Origin: Methanothermobacter sp.
GTDB lineage: Archaea; Methanobacteriota; Methanobacteria; Methanobacteriales; DSM-23052
Assembly (NCBI GenBank): GCA_030055615.1
Contig: JASFYN010000002.1
Span: forward strand, 1 to 64,000
Length of the DNA: 64,000 bases
Reading direction: 5' to 3'
The position numbers and the translations under genes are program-made. Shown here one piece after another: positions 20,382-29,277 of this stretch. Position 1 is the first letter of the stretch. Each line of letters starts with the position of its first letter. The notes beneath the pieces were generated by a model that was given only the letters and a program-made list of their open reading frames with translations, was not told where the DNA came from and did no database searches.

Positions 20382-21269
20382 CTACTTGTTTTTGAGGCCT
20401 GAGATCGCATCTAGTATGTCTGTGCGTGTCACGATCCCTATGGGCCTCTTTTTAGAATCTACTAGGATTAGGCGGCCGATATTGTGTTTGTTCATGATCT
20501 CTATTGCGTCTGATATTAGTACTGTTTTGTCGACTGTTACTATGCTGGTTGACATGATATCTTTTACTTTGCAGTGGTTTTTGCCTTCTGCTATTGCCCT
20601 GTTTATGTCGCTGAGGGTTAGCATGCCCACTATTTTGTCGTCTTCTGTTACTGGCGCTCCTTCAATGTTTTTTTCTGATAGTATCTTCGCAACCTCTTTA
20701 AGGGTCATTTCTGGTTTTATTGTTACAAGATCCTGGGTTGCTACTTCCATTACTGTCTTTTGTGGTATGCTCCTGATGCCAGTAGTATCTAGTAGTATCA
20801 TGTTGTCCATATCATCTCTTCCTACTATGATACCATCTACTACAAGTTTGTTTACGGGGGTTGGCCCTACTCTTATCCTGTCTCCTAGGTCTAGGTTTTT
20901 TATGCTTCCTACTACTTTTATGGCTGCTTCGCATTCTCCTGGGTGTGGTATGCTTGTGAATTCTATTTTTGAAACTGATAGGTCTTCGAGTTTCTCCCCA
21001 TTTTTATAGATGGGGACTTGGGCTTTCATTTCCATGGGTGATATTTCCAAGTACTGGAATGCTTTTATTGTTGGCTTGTAACCGCCCCTGGGTCCTGGAA
21101 CTCCCTTCACGAGGCCTAGGCTTCTTAGTGATTGCATCTGGTTCCTTATGGTACCTGGGTTTCTGTTCATTATTTCTGCTATTTCCTCGCCTTTAATAGA
21201 TTTTCCTTCAGATTTCTTGTAAAGGTTGATAAGGGTTTGCAGTATTTCTTTCTGGACGGCTGTTAACAT
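20382..21269 (-). CDS. HTH-CBS domain regulatory protein
   Basis: The 295-residue protein has an N-terminal winged helix (residues about 1-60, with IAEIMNRNPGTIRNQMQSLRS), a central beta-rich region, and a C-terminal pair of CBS domains (about 170-290). CBS pairs bind adenosyl ligands such as AMP, ATP or SAM, so this is likely a transcription regulator that reads energy or methyl-donor state. It is in one run with dys and the membrane protein. Confidence 0.85.
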   Translation of the reverse strand: MLTAVQKEILQTLINLYKKSEGKSIKGEEIAEIMNRNPGTIRNQMQSLRSLGLVKGVPGPRGGYKPTIKAFQYLEISPMEMKAQVPIYKNGEKLEDLSVSKIEFTSIPHPGECEAAIKVVGSIKNLDLGDRIRVGPTPVNKLVVDGIIVGRDDMDNMILLDTTGIRSIPQKTVMEVATQDLVTIKPEMTLKEVAKILSEKNIEGAPVTEDDKIVGMLTLSDINRAIAEGKNHCKVKDIMSTSIVTVDKTVLISDAIEIMNKHNIGRLILVDSKKRPIGIVTRTDILDAISGLKNK

Positions 21270-21425
21270 CTATAACACCTAAAATCATATCTACTATGAA
21301 CAATAATTATAGATTATTAGTTAATATAATTTGTCCCCATAGCGCATGTAGATTAAACAAAAAAAAATAGAATTTTTCTAGTAAGCTGTTAAAACCTATA
21401 TTATTATCATATGGTGGGTGTTTTT

Positions 21426-22433
21426 ATGTTCAAGGATGTTGAAGAAATTGCTGATAAAGCGATGGAAGAACTTGCCAGGATGAACATAACATCTGGTTAT
21501 AGTGCAAGGGATAAAAGATTATGCCTACAAGACTTAAAATATCACCTAAAATATTTAAAGGCGGCCTTGGATTCCTCAAGTCCGCTATTATTCAATGATT
21601 ATGTGACATGGGCGGACATACTACTCAGAAGCATAGGATTGCCCAGGGAATGCCTAACAGCATCCCTAAAGGCACTAAAAATGGCCATGAAGGGGGTAAT
21701 AGACCCTAGATCATATGAAAAGGCATCTTCATATATTAGAATGGCCTTAGATCAACTAGAAGAAGTGCACGCCCCTAAAAGTTTCATAAGTGAAGATAAC
21801 CCCTTGAAAAGAGAAGCTGAGGACTATCTGAATCTATTGCTCAGTGCAGATACTGAAGGAGCCCATAAGCTGATAAAATCATTGATAGAAGCTGGTGTGA
21901 AAATCCCAGACATCTACCTAAACATATTTGAACCGGTTCAATATGAAATCGGCCGCCTATGGCAGATGAACATGATAACAGTAGCACATGAACATTATGC
22001 CACAGGAGTCACCCAGATGATAATCGCCGAACTCTACCCTTATATCCTAGAATATTCTGAGAAAACCGGTAAAAGACTAGTAGCAACTTGTATAAACAAT
22101 GAACTCCACGAACTCGGCCTTAGAATAGTATCCGATTTCTTTGAGATGAACGGATGGGATTCAATATACCTTGGAGCTAACACTCCACAAGATAGCATAA
22201 TAAAGATAATCCAGGAACATAAACCAGAACTTTTAGCAATATCAGCTACCATAACATATAACATTAGCCATGTACGAAAACTCGTAGAAAGAGTGAAAAA
22301 ATTAGAAAATCCACCAAAGATAATGGTAGGAGGCCACCCGTTCAATATCGATCCGGACCTCTGGAGAAAGGTGGGGGCGGACCTTCATGCCACGAACGCT
22401 TCTATGGCTGTTAAAATAGTGGAAAGGTTATGA
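21426..22433 (+). CDS. B12-binding sensor protein with CarH-type W-x9-E-H motif
   Basis: The 335-residue protein has three parts. A helical N-terminal domain (about 1-130) contains FNDYVTW. A four-helix cap (about 131-205) carries W179, E189 and H190, the Wx9EH signature of CarH-type adenosylcobalamin photoreceptors. A Rossmann B12-binding domain (about 215-335) carries ELHELG with H228 as lower axial ligand, replacing the usual DxHxxG. No catalytic or DNA-binding domain is present. It starts at ATG 21426 after GGTGGGTG. Its stop overlaps the start of a histidine kinase, so it probably senses B12 state or light for that kinase. Assignment to light sensing is inference. Confidence 0.85.
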   Translation: MFKDVEEIADKAMEELARMNITSGYSARDKRLCLQDLKYHLKYLKAALDSSSPLLFNDYVTWADILLRSIGLPRECLTASLKALKMAMKGVIDPRSYEKASSYIRMALDQLEEVHAPKSFISEDNPLKREAEDYLNLLLSADTEGAHKLIKSLIEAGVKIPDIYLNIFEPVQYEIGRLWQMNMITVAHEHYATGVTQMIIAELYPYILEYSEKTGKRLVATCINNELHELGLRIVSDFFEMNGWDSIYLGANTPQDSIIKIIQEHKPELLAISATITYNISHVRKLVERVKKLENPPKIMVGGHPFNIDPDLWRKVGADLHATNASMAVKIVERL

Positions 22434-23497
22434 TTATGGAAGAAATCGTTAAAGGTTTTGTAGCGGTCACTGACAGACAAGGTTGCCTTAAGAGGATAAT
22501 AGATTATGGGATGGACATACCATTCAAGAAAGGCGAATTATTCACAGAAATCATAGACATAGAGAGCAGGGCGAAAGCATCAGCCTTCCTTGACAAAATA
22601 ATAAGCGGGGATGCAATATTTGATTGGGAGATGAACATCACACTCAAAAATAGGACAAAGACCCTCCATTTTTCAGGGTTTAAAGTTAATGATGAAATTT
22701 TTATTGTAGCTGCAGAGAACCGGAGTGAAATGATAAAAATCTACAAGCTACTAGAAGATGACATGCCACTCATAAAGCCAAGAGTCTATAGGAAGATAAA
22801 AGATGAAAAATTGGTGTTTGATGAATTAACACGACTAAACAACCAACTTACATTGGCAAAGCGTGAACTTATAAAAAAGAACCTTGAACTAGAAAAAGCC
22901 CTCCAAGAGAAGGACATGCTCATAAGAGAGATCAATCATCGGGTTAAAAACGATCTTATGATAATCTCAAGCCTTCTTAACTTGCAAGCAAAATATGTTA
23001 AAGACAAGGAGGATCTGATCCTTTTTAAGGAGGCTCAAGCGCGGGCCAAATCCATGGCGATGCTCCATGAAAAATTATATCAATCAGGAAAATATCGAAG
23101 CATAGAATTTGGAGAATACCTCAAGGGTCTTCTAAGAGATTTATATTATGCATTCGTCCCACAACCCGGGGAGATAGGCCTTGAAATGGATATAGAAGAT
23201 GTGGAACTTGATGTGAAATTTGCCATGCCACTTGCATTAATCGTAAACGAACTTTTCACTAATGCAATAAAGCATGCGTTTCCAGATGGGAAGGGCACTA
23301 TAAAAGTCACTTTCAAAAGAAAGGATGGATACTATATTCTGGTAGTGTCAGATGATGGTATAGGCCTGCCAGAAGATTTCGATTTAAATAAAAAATTCGG
23401 GTTATCGATAGTTAACGCCTTGACGAAGCAGATAGGTGGTGAACTTTCAGTAGACTCTAATAATGGAACCAGTTTCATGGTAAAATTTAAGGAGTAG
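22430..23497 (+). CDS. Sensor histidine kinase, HisKA_2 family
   Basis: The 355-residue cytoplasmic protein has no membrane helices. Residues 1-110 look like a PAS-type sensor. A coiled coil (about 130-165) leads into the HisKA_2 phosphoacceptor box [16 protein letters not shown] with His170. The HATPase domain has [12 protein letters not shown] and DDGIGLPED. It autophosphorylates and would pass phosphate to a response regulator not present in the window. The ATG overlaps the B12 sensor stop (TTATGATTATG), so the two are coupled; ATG 22436 is an alternative start. Confidence 0.9.
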   Translation: MIMEEIVKGFVAVTDRQGCLKRIIDYGMDIPFKKGELFTEIIDIESRAKASAFLDKIISGDAIFDWEMNITLKNRTKTLHFSGFKVNDEIFIVAAENRSEMIKIYKLLEDDMPLIKPRVYRKIKDEKLVFDELTRLNNQLTLAKRELIKKNLELEKALQEKDMLIREINHRVKNDLMIISSLLNLQAKYVKDKEDLILFKEAQARAKSMAMLHEKLYQSGKYRSIEFGEYLKGLLRDLYYAFVPQPGEIGLEMDIEDVELDVKFAMPLALIVNELFTNAIKHAFPDGKGTIKVTFKRKDGYYILVVSDDGIGLPEDFDLNKKFGLSIVNALTKQIGGELSVDSNNGTSFMVKFKE

Positions 23498-23505
23498 AAC
23501 AGCCG

Positions 23506-23904
23506 ATGGTATCATTATGTTTGCTTGCAGTTAGGGCTTTCATAAAGGATAATAAAGGCAGGATCCTCATAATAAAAAGGTCTCCCCTTTGTAAGACTAA
23601 TCCTCTTAGGTGGGAGTTGCCAGGTGGCAAAGTAAACATAGGTGAGCCCCTCGAGGAAGCCCTTAAAAGGGAAGTTAAAGAAGAAACAGGATTAAATGTA
23701 ACTCCTAATAGTGTCTTGGGAGTTGCTGAACAAGAATTAGCCATTTTTAAGGCTGTCCATATTATAATTGAATGTTCTGCCAATGGTAAACTAAGATTAA
23801 GTGGTGAGCATATAGCATATGCTTGGGTGAAACAAGAAGATCTCAAATATTATGAACTAACAGACTGGTTTTACAATTTCATCAAATCAACAGATTCGCC
23901 ATGA
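23506..23904 (+). CDS. NUDIX hydrolase
   Basis: The 132-residue protein has the full Nudix box GGKVNIGEPLEEALKREV followed by KEETGL, matching Gx5Ex7REUxEExGU. It would hydrolyse a nucleoside diphosphate linked to another group; the substrate cannot be read from sequence. It follows the histidine kinase after 8 bases, so it may be in the same transcript. Confidence 0.88.
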   Translation: MVSLCLLAVRAFIKDNKGRILIIKRSPLCKTNPLRWELPGGKVNIGEPLEEALKREVKEETGLNVTPNSVLGVAEQELAIFKAVHIIIECSANGKLRLSGEHIAYAWVKQEDLKYYELTDWFYNFIKSTDSP

Positions 23905-23911
23905 AAAAATT

Positions 23912-24500
23912 TTAAGCACGCCTCGGAAAATATTTTATCTCCAAAATCTTTTTAACAGCCGGGATGGTGAAATATAGCAAACTATTCCACGAATATATAT
24001 AAAAGGATAAACTCATAGCTATGATGGAACATATAGGTAAAATAAGACTATTATCACTTATGAATTTACTCGTCTTATCAACATCTACCAGACCCCCTCC
24101 AAAGAGCATAATTCCAATTAACATAAGATAGGATACCCACTAATAAGAGATTAACCTGAAAGATTATATTAGCTGTGACGTAACTGATACCATAGCTAGA
24201 AGACATTTCAGTGGAAAATGCTATCAGAGCAAATCAAAAAAGAAAAGTTTACCAAAGTAGGGTTCGTGCGCTTGATGAAATTGAAATGCTGATGATTAAC
24301 ACGCCATACACCACTCAATGTCAAAAAAGAGAGAAAATAACATAGTAACTGTGGCCATAACACTCCTAGTCGTTGTTGGAAAGCGGCTTCAGTTAAAGAC
24401 GTGGGGATGTTTGGAACATTAAGTGTTAAGACAAGCAAGGTCATTGAAATGGCGAATATACCATCCACAAGTGTCTCAATACGCGTAGTTTTTCATCCAT
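23912..24500 (-). pseudogene. Frameshifted TMEM175 (DUF1211)-like potassium channel gene
   Basis: Four fragments in shifting minus-strand frames read as one TMEM175-type protein. They are MDEK at 24500, TTRIETLVDGIFAISMTLLV, a segment FALIAFSTEMSS to VNWNYALW, and LVDVDKTSKFISDN to TIPAVKKIL. The breaks fall at a run of five A just after the start, at a T-rich stretch near 24230, and at a G run near 24090. All are one-base shifts at or near homopolymers, so either real decay or sequencing error is possible. An intact protein would be a cation channel with the RxxxFSDG-like motif. Confidence 0.7.
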
Positions 24501-24553
24501 AAACTGGTACTCATAAATATGAAATCTCACCCCACACACTAATAATTTCTCCA

Positions 24554-24585
24554 AAAAAAAAAAAAAAGAAAAAAGAATCTGTAAA
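24554..24585. repeat. Poly-A tract
   Basis: A run of about 15 A, then G and six A, lies between the TMEM175 remnant and hisG. On the minus strand it is a T tract; it lies upstream of the pseudogene start and may serve no purpose beyond an AT-rich promoter region. Confidence 0.5.
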
Positions 24586-24612
24586 ATTAATATTATAAGG
24601 GGTTGATAAATC

Positions 24613-25599
24613 ATGGAAATCATACTAGGATTGCCAAAGGGTAGCTTGAATAATGTTAACAGGGGAAACACCTACCAAGTATTCGTTGATGCTGGATACG
24701 AGATTAGAGGCTACGAACCCGGCAAAGAAGAAAACGAGATCAGAATTTTGAACGATCCGGAAATAAAAGCTTATCTCACAAGGCCGCAGAGCGCCCCTGT
24801 AGAATTAAACAGGGGAATGCTCGATATCGCCATAATAGGCGAGGACTGGGTGCGTGAAGAATCCATAAATAACAAAGACAACATGATAAAGAAGATAGGC
24901 AGCCTTGAATACGGTCAGACACGCTTAATAGTGGCAGTACCCCGGGAAAAACCATACAATTCTCTCCAAGAATTTTTCTTAGCCAATAAGGATCGTGAAA
25001 CCCCAATATTATGTTTCACAGAATATCCTAACCTCGCAAGGGAATTCTTCATGAAAAACCCCGGCTACAAAGAAATATTCGGTGAAAGCACCCCAATGGT
25101 CCAGATAAGAGGTCTTAGAGATGGTGACAATGAAATGGTCCAAATAATAAACTCAGATGGGGCCACAGAAGTATATATCGCAAAAGGCGCTGATCTTATA
25201 GTGGACAATACACAAACCGGCACCAGCCTAAGGAAAGCCGGTTTAAAAATCATCGACATTATAATGGAATCCAGCGCAGGATTATATGCGGGGCCAACCT
25301 GTAAAGGAGAAAAACTTGAGAAGGCTAAGATGATATATCAGCAATTATTCGGAGCTATAAAAGCCCGAAATTACTTTGATGTTAAATTCAATATAAGGAA
25401 TGAGAAACTAGAAGATGTTAAAGAGTTCTTAATTGCTAGGAACTACTGTTCACAAGAGCCGACAATAGTAAAGGGTATGAGATTCTCCCAAGTAAATGTT
25501 CTAATACCGAAGAATAAATTCCCAGAAATGCTAAGCGGTATTAAAAACTTGGGAGCATCATCAATCGTAAGGGAAAAGGTCAAACAATACGTAGAGTGA
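24613..25599 (+). CDS. hisG: ATP phosphoribosyltransferase
   Basis: The 328-residue protein is a long-form HisG. It begins [12 protein letters not shown] and has the [18 protein letters not shown] and [18 protein letters not shown] motifs of the PRPP-binding bilobed domain. A C-terminal ferredoxin-like regulatory domain (about 225 onward) probably gives feedback inhibition by histidine. It makes phosphoribosyl-ATP, the first step of histidine synthesis. It stands alone here, with no other his gene nearby. AGGGGTTGAT precedes the ATG. Confidence 0.87.
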   Translation: MEIILGLPKGSLNNVNRGNTYQVFVDAGYEIRGYEPGKEENEIRILNDPEIKAYLTRPQSAPVELNRGMLDIAIIGEDWVREESINNKDNMIKKIGSLEYGQTRLIVAVPREKPYNSLQEFFLANKDRETPILCFTEYPNLAREFFMKNPGYKEIFGESTPMVQIRGLRDGDNEMVQIINSDGATEVYIAKGADLIVDNTQTGTSLRKAGLKIIDIIMESSAGLYAGPTCKGEKLEKAKMIYQQLFGAIKARNYFDVKFNIRNEKLEDVKEFLIARNYCSQEPTIVKGMRFSQVNVLIPKNKFPEMLSGIKNLGASSIVREKVKQYVE

Positions 25600-25873
25600 A
25601 CCATCATCCCACAATATAGGGTGGCCTTCGGTAACTAGTAGTTCACAATTTCAACTTCATCTGTTGGGGGGTTTGAGGTTCAATTATACCCCCTATACAA
25701 CCTCTACTTTCCTAGTTATTTTACAAATTTCAGCCTTATGGATGATAAAGTCTGAGGACGGTTAAATTTTTTACGGCGACAGTGGGAGTCTTTTCGCTGA
25801 ATTATAATAGTGTCCATGGAAAATTTTATATTATGATGGGGAGAAGAAAGATTTTAGGAGGCGCGTGTAAGAG

Positions 25874-26026
25874 ATGAAGTTCGAAGATTTGTTTAAGGAA
25901 TGTCCACGTTGTGGTTGTAAGGATAAGATAGTTAAAAGGAAGATAATAGATGAACATAAAGCTTTTGCTAGTCTTAGGGAGATCATATGCGAAAAGTGTG
26001 GATATGTTTTCCAAAAGGGAGATTAG
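25874..26026 (+). CDS. Cys-rich 50-residue peptide, probable radical SAM substrate
   Basis: The small protein begins MKFEDLFKECPRCGC, has a charged middle segment and ends CEKCGYVFQKGD. It has five Cys (10, 13, 15, 39, 42). GGAGG lies 12 bases ahead of the ATG, and the stop is 3 bases before a radical SAM/SPASM gene. Size, Cys pattern and position fit the Cys-rich peptides that accompany this radical SAM family in methanogens (I recall TIGR04165 for the peptide). Two CxxC-like pairs could also make it a plain zinc ribbon. Confidence 0.75.
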   Translation: MKFEDLFKECPRCGCKDKIVKRKIIDEHKAFASLREIICEKCGYVFQKGD

Positions 26027-26029
26027 GGG

Positions 26030-27166
26030 ATGGTAACTTTGGCCTTCCATGTGATGATAGTCCCTACTATGAATTGTCCCTCGAATTGTAGTTATTGTTG
26101 GGGTGTTGAGCGGGACTCTACTGTAATGAGTATAGATATTATAAAGAAGATTGTTTCTTGGCTTAAAGGTTTCAGGATGGAGCCTGTGACTTTCACTTTC
26201 CATGGGGGCGAGCCTTTATTGGCGGGTTATGAGTTCTATAAGGAGGCTTTATCTTTATTGAGCAGGGAATTGGCCATGTTGAATCCTGCATTCGCTATAC
26301 AGACAAACCTTTGGTTAATGGATGATAGATTGGCTGAGCTTTTCGCTGAGTATAATATACCTATTGGTTCCAGTCTTGATGGTCCAGAAGAGATAAATGA
26401 TTTTCAGAGAGGTAGGGGATATTTTGAGAAGACGATGCGCGGATACAAAGTTGCTAGAAGGCATGGTTTGGATGTGAGTTTTATTAGTACTTTCACTTCA
26501 TATTCTATTAATTTTAAGGAGGAGGTTTTTAGGTTCTTTTTGGAGAATGGTTTGAATCTTAAATTGCATCCGGCTTTACCGTCTCTTAAAAGTGAAGATC
26601 CGAAGGAGTGGAGTATAAGTGCGAGGGAGTATGGTGAGCTTTTAGTTTATCTTCTTGATGAGTATTTGTCCCATTTTGGTGAGATTGAGATAAAGAATCT
26701 TGATCATTTTGCTAAGAGTTTGTTTATGAGGCGTGGTGTTGTATGTACTCTTGCAGATTGTGTGGGTAATACTTTTGCTGTGGATCCGCATGGGGATATT
26801 TATCCTTGTTATCGTTTTGTGGAGATGAAGGATTATGTTATGGGTAATGTGGAGGATAAGCCTAGTATGGATGATCTTGAGGAGTCCGAGGCTTTGAGGA
26901 GGCTTAGGGGTTGGAGAAGACTTGTCGATAGGGAGTGTTCGTCATGTGATTATTATCGTTTTTGTCTTGGTGGGTGTCCATATAATGCGATAAGTATTGA
27001 TAAGGATGGTAATATGGAGCTTGATGGTGTGGATCATCAGTGCGAGGCTTATAAGATGATATTTGGTGAGATGAGAAGGAGAGTTAACAGGGATTTTATG
27101 GTTCATGGGATTAAAGGTGGGGATAAGAAGGCCAGGATTATCGATTTAATGTTAAAGGAGCTTTAA
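26030..27166 (+). CDS. Radical SAM/SPASM peptide-modifying enzyme
   Basis: The 378-residue protein has the radical SAM CX3CX2C motif at C16, C20 and C23 (MNCPSNCSYCW), FTFHGGEPLLAG and IGSSLDGPEE. Its C-terminal SPASM region holds CTLADCVGNTFAVDPHGDIYPC, CSSCDYYRFCLGGCP and a last Cys near residue 344 (QCEAY), enough for two further iron-sulfur clusters. SPASM enzymes of this type install thioether or other crosslinks in peptides or oxidise Cys/Ser in sulfatases. No sulfatase is in the window, so the Cys-rich peptide just upstream is the natural substrate. I recall TIGR04083 (Mhun_1560 family) as the matching model. Confidence 0.85.
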   Translation: MVTLAFHVMIVPTMNCPSNCSYCWGVERDSTVMSIDIIKKIVSWLKGFRMEPVTFTFHGGEPLLAGYEFYKEALSLLSRELAMLNPAFAIQTNLWLMDDRLAELFAEYNIPIGSSLDGPEEINDFQRGRGYFEKTMRGYKVARRHGLDVSFISTFTSYSINFKEEVFRFFLENGLNLKLHPALPSLKSEDPKEWSISAREYGELLVYLLDEYLSHFGEIEIKNLDHFAKSLFMRRGVVCTLADCVGNTFAVDPHGDIYPCYRFVEMKDYVMGNVEDKPSMDDLEESEALRRLRGWRRLVDRECSSCDYYRFCLGGCPYNAISIDKDGNMELDGVDHQCEAYKMIFGEMRRRVNRDFMVHGIKGGDKKARIIDLMLKEL

Positions 27167-27178
27167 AATATTCTAATT

Positions 27179-27529
27179 TTATGCTTTTTTTAGTTTGTTT
27201 CCGTTGCAGTAATATACTTCTGCTGGTATGTCGAAGACTTTAAGTTGTAGTTTTATTGTTTCGGTGAGGTTTGGGGTTGTCACGATCCAGAATTTGGTGC
27301 CGTTGTTGTTAAATCCGAATCTTCTCCATTTTCTCATGTTTTTTGATAATCTGTTGGGATCCTTGGTGATTTCTATGATTATGTCTTCGAAACTTCTAAC
27401 AGCGTAAATGTCTGGTTTGAATCCTTGGATTTTGGGTATTTTGCGTTTTTCATTGTATTTTACGGCGTAGCCCTCTCTTTTCAGGTGTTCGGTTATTGTT
27501 CTTGTTATTTTGTCATTTTTTATTTTCAT
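27179..27529 (-). CDS. Small nuclease-like protein, PD-(D/E)XK type possible
   Basis: The 116-residue protein has GFKPDIYAVRSFEDIIIEITKD near the middle. This resembles a PD-(D/E)XK nuclease core, with PD and then E followed by K, though spacing is E-x-x-K. The rest is basic with WRRFGFNNNGTKFWIVTTP, also common in Holliday-junction or restriction-like folds. The start is ATG 27529, preceded by GGTGGGGAT; an open stretch to 27652 is leader DNA. It runs opposite the radical SAM gene. Confidence 0.55.
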   Translation of the reverse strand: MKIKNDKITRTITEHLKREGYAVKYNEKRKIPKIQGFKPDIYAVRSFEDIIIEITKDPNRLSKNMRKWRRFGFNNNGTKFWIVTTPNLTETIKLQLKVFDIPAEVYYCNGNKLKKA

Positions 27530-27672
27530 TTTTTTATCCCCACCCACCACAACTTTTTTTGAACATTGTTTATAATCTTGGATCTTATAGTATAAATACT
27601 TATAGGTTATCAGGGATTTAATACACAAAAGATATATATAGGTTTCCATCAATTGAAATTAGTGGTGATAGC

Positions 27673-27894
27673 ATGGAAGTCTTAGATGATGAAACCATAA
27701 AGATGAGATACATCGAACTAGTAAAAAAGGGTATAATAGAAGAGGACGAATGCGCATCCTATACAAAGAATATAGACCTCAAACCTTGCATGAGAAAAAA
27801 AGTAGAAGAATTTGAAGATTTTTTCATACCAGGCACCGTCCTGGTCAGTGAAAGGGCATCCTACCGCTTAAGGATAGGATACCCCATGGAATAA
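27673..27894 (+). CDS. Hypothetical acidic protein of 73 residues
   Basis: The protein is charged throughout, has two Cys (near 27 and 39), and has no membrane segment. GTGGTGAT lies 4 bases before the ATG, which supports translation. Its end meets the end of the convergent CARF-HTH-like gene with one base between. I do not recognise a family. Confidence 0.6.
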   Translation: MEVLDDETIKMRYIELVKKGIIEEDECASYTKNIDLKPCMRKKVEEFEDFFIPGTVLVSERASYRLRIGYPME

Positions 27895-27895
27895 A

Positions 27896-28444
27896 CTATA
27901 TTGTAACGAATTTTCCCGCTTTTGTAATAGAATACTTTTCCAGGAGATGGGACTGCTTCACAAGTCCCATCTCTATAAGGTCACTTAAATGCTTATAAAC
28001 CATGGCCCTTGATACTCCAACCTTTTTCGCGATTTCTACAGCAGTTAAATTTTCATCCTCTAAAACCTCTAAAATCTTAAGTTTTGAATCTGATATATCA
28101 AGCTTAGGAATGGGTAATCTGACCGAGGTTTCCCTGAAACAAGTGAAGATAGCATCAACACCCTCTTTGAAGGCTGCAAATGCTAGAAGACCTCCAATAT
28201 CGTCGCCATTATAGGCTACATAGACTTTACCATGCTTTTTAGCCCCCCTTATAATCTCAGATATCTTATAGCATGCTTTAAGTGGGTCTTCAGTTTCTAT
28301 TTTTATAAGACCGCCTTTAACGAACCTTTCGAGGGATAAGTCATTAAATTTTTCGCTCTGAACTAGTATCAAACCATCTACTTTATTCCTCATTGTAACA
28401 TCAAAGAGGCATCGGCCCCTCAAATTTGTAACAAGAGTCTTCAT
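27896..28444 (-). CDS. CARF-like domain with C-terminal winged HTH regulator
   Basis: The 182-residue protein has an N-terminal Rossmann-like part. VDGLILVQSEKF is followed by VYVAYNGDDIGGLLAFAAF and a LPIPKLD linker. The C-terminal winged helix holds EIAKKVGVSRAMVYKHLSDLI. This layout resembles Csa3-type CARF-HTH regulators, where a loop like NGDDIGG binds a cyclic oligoadenylate. No cas gene or CRISPR array is visible here, so it may act outside CRISPR. The start is ATG 28444, 3 bases after GGTGAT. It diverges from the glutamate synthase genes. Confidence 0.6.
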   Translation of the reverse strand: MKTLVTNLRGRCLFDVTMRNKVDGLILVQSEKFNDLSLERFVKGGLIKIETEDPLKACYKISEIIRGAKKHGKVYVAYNGDDIGGLLAFAAFKEGVDAIFTCFRETSVRLPIPKLDISDSKLKILEVLEDENLTAVEIAKKVGVSRAMVYKHLSDLIEMGLVKQSHLLEKYSITKAGKFVTI

Positions 28445-28534
28445 ATAATCACCTTCCACTAATCTCACATATAATCATATCAATCTAATATAAGTATTGA
28501 CTCTTCTATGATACGACTCTAATGGATGGGAAAG

Positions 28535-28544
28535 TTTAAATAAA
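28535..28544 (+). promoter_or_regulatory. Putative TATA box of the split glutamate synthase operon
   Basis: TTTAAATAAA lies about 55 bases before the start codon at 28597, in the divergent gap shared with the CARF-HTH-like gene. AGGGGGAT ahead of the ATG is the ribosome binding site. Confidence 0.45.
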
Positions 28545-28596
28545 ACCCCCCTGAAAAACCAAAAATTAGACTACAACAAACTCCCAGGGGGATAAC

Positions 28597-29262
28597 ATGA
28601 AAACAGAATTAGTAATCTCAGGAGATGACCTATCTACCCGAAAAATCAACAAAATGATAAAAGAAGGCCTAAAAGACAACACAAAAAAATTCATAATAGA
28701 AAACAACAAAAAACTCGACTCACTCGTCGTAGGAATACGAGAAGAAGCAGAATTCATACTAAAAGGAGAATTCGGCGACTTCATAGGAGCACTCAACGAC
28801 GGCGCCCAGATAAAAGTCATCGGAAACACTGGAAGATACCTAGGAGACAATATGACAGCAGGAGAAATAATAGTTGAAGGATCAGCCGAAGACGGCGTCG
28901 GATTCGGAACCTACAACGGCACAATAGTAGTCCACGGAGACGCTGGAAACGGCGTTGGACAATTAAACAAAGGAGGAACAATCATCATAGACGGGGACAT
29001 AAAAGATCTCGCAGGATTATACATGCTAAGCGGGGACATAATAGTAACAGGAGACGCTGGAAAAGACACAGGAGATTGGATAATCGGAGGCAACATTTAC
29101 GTGGCAGGGGACTTCGAAACAGGAACCAACGCCAAAGTAAGCAAATTAGAAAAAGAAGACATACTAAAACTCTCAAAACTCTTTTACGATTATGGGATAG
29201 AAGCCGAAGTAGAAGAATTCAAAAAAATACAACGCAAAAAACTCCGCCCATTCTACGGCTAA
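28597..29262 (+). CDS. Glutamate synthase GXGXG domain protein (separate subunit)
   Basis: The 221-residue protein is the GXGXG right-handed beta-helix domain (domain 3) of the glutamate synthase large chain, here a free subunit. It has repeated G-G turns such as NDGAQIKVIGNTG, EDGVGFGTYNG, GDAGNGVGQLNKGG and GDAGKDTGDWIIGG. It also occurs in tungsten/molybdenum formylmethanofuran dehydrogenase C, but pairing with the FMN-domain gene 16 bases later supports the glutamate synthase role. The glutaminase domain is not in this window. Confidence 0.85.
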   Translation: MKTELVISGDDLSTRKINKMIKEGLKDNTKKFIIENNKKLDSLVVGIREEAEFILKGEFGDFIGALNDGAQIKVIGNTGRYLGDNMTAGEIIVEGSAEDGVGFGTYNGTIVVHGDAGNGVGQLNKGGTIIIDGDIKDLAGLYMLSGDIIVTGDAGKDTGDWIIGGNIYVAGDFETGTNAKVSKLEKEDILKLSKLFYDYGIEAEVEEFKKIQRKKLRPFYG

Positions 29263-29277
29263 AATGAGGTGAACTAT

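Noticed and set aside
20356-21009. A 217-codon open frame on the plus strand
   Set aside because: It is antisense to the CBS-HTH gene and reads as a Ser/Ile-rich product with no motif; it has no ribosome binding site of its own.
24441-24671. Separate 76-codon membrane protein overlapping the hisG start
   Set aside because: Only the last part, from MDEK, has meaning, as the first fragment of the frameshifted TMEM175-like gene. The rest is antisense to hisG.
25730-25800. Possible C/D box guide RNA (GATGATA ... CTGA ... CTGA)
   Set aside because: Spacing between the C-like and D'-like boxes is too short for a guide and the C' box is missing. Not enough to call.
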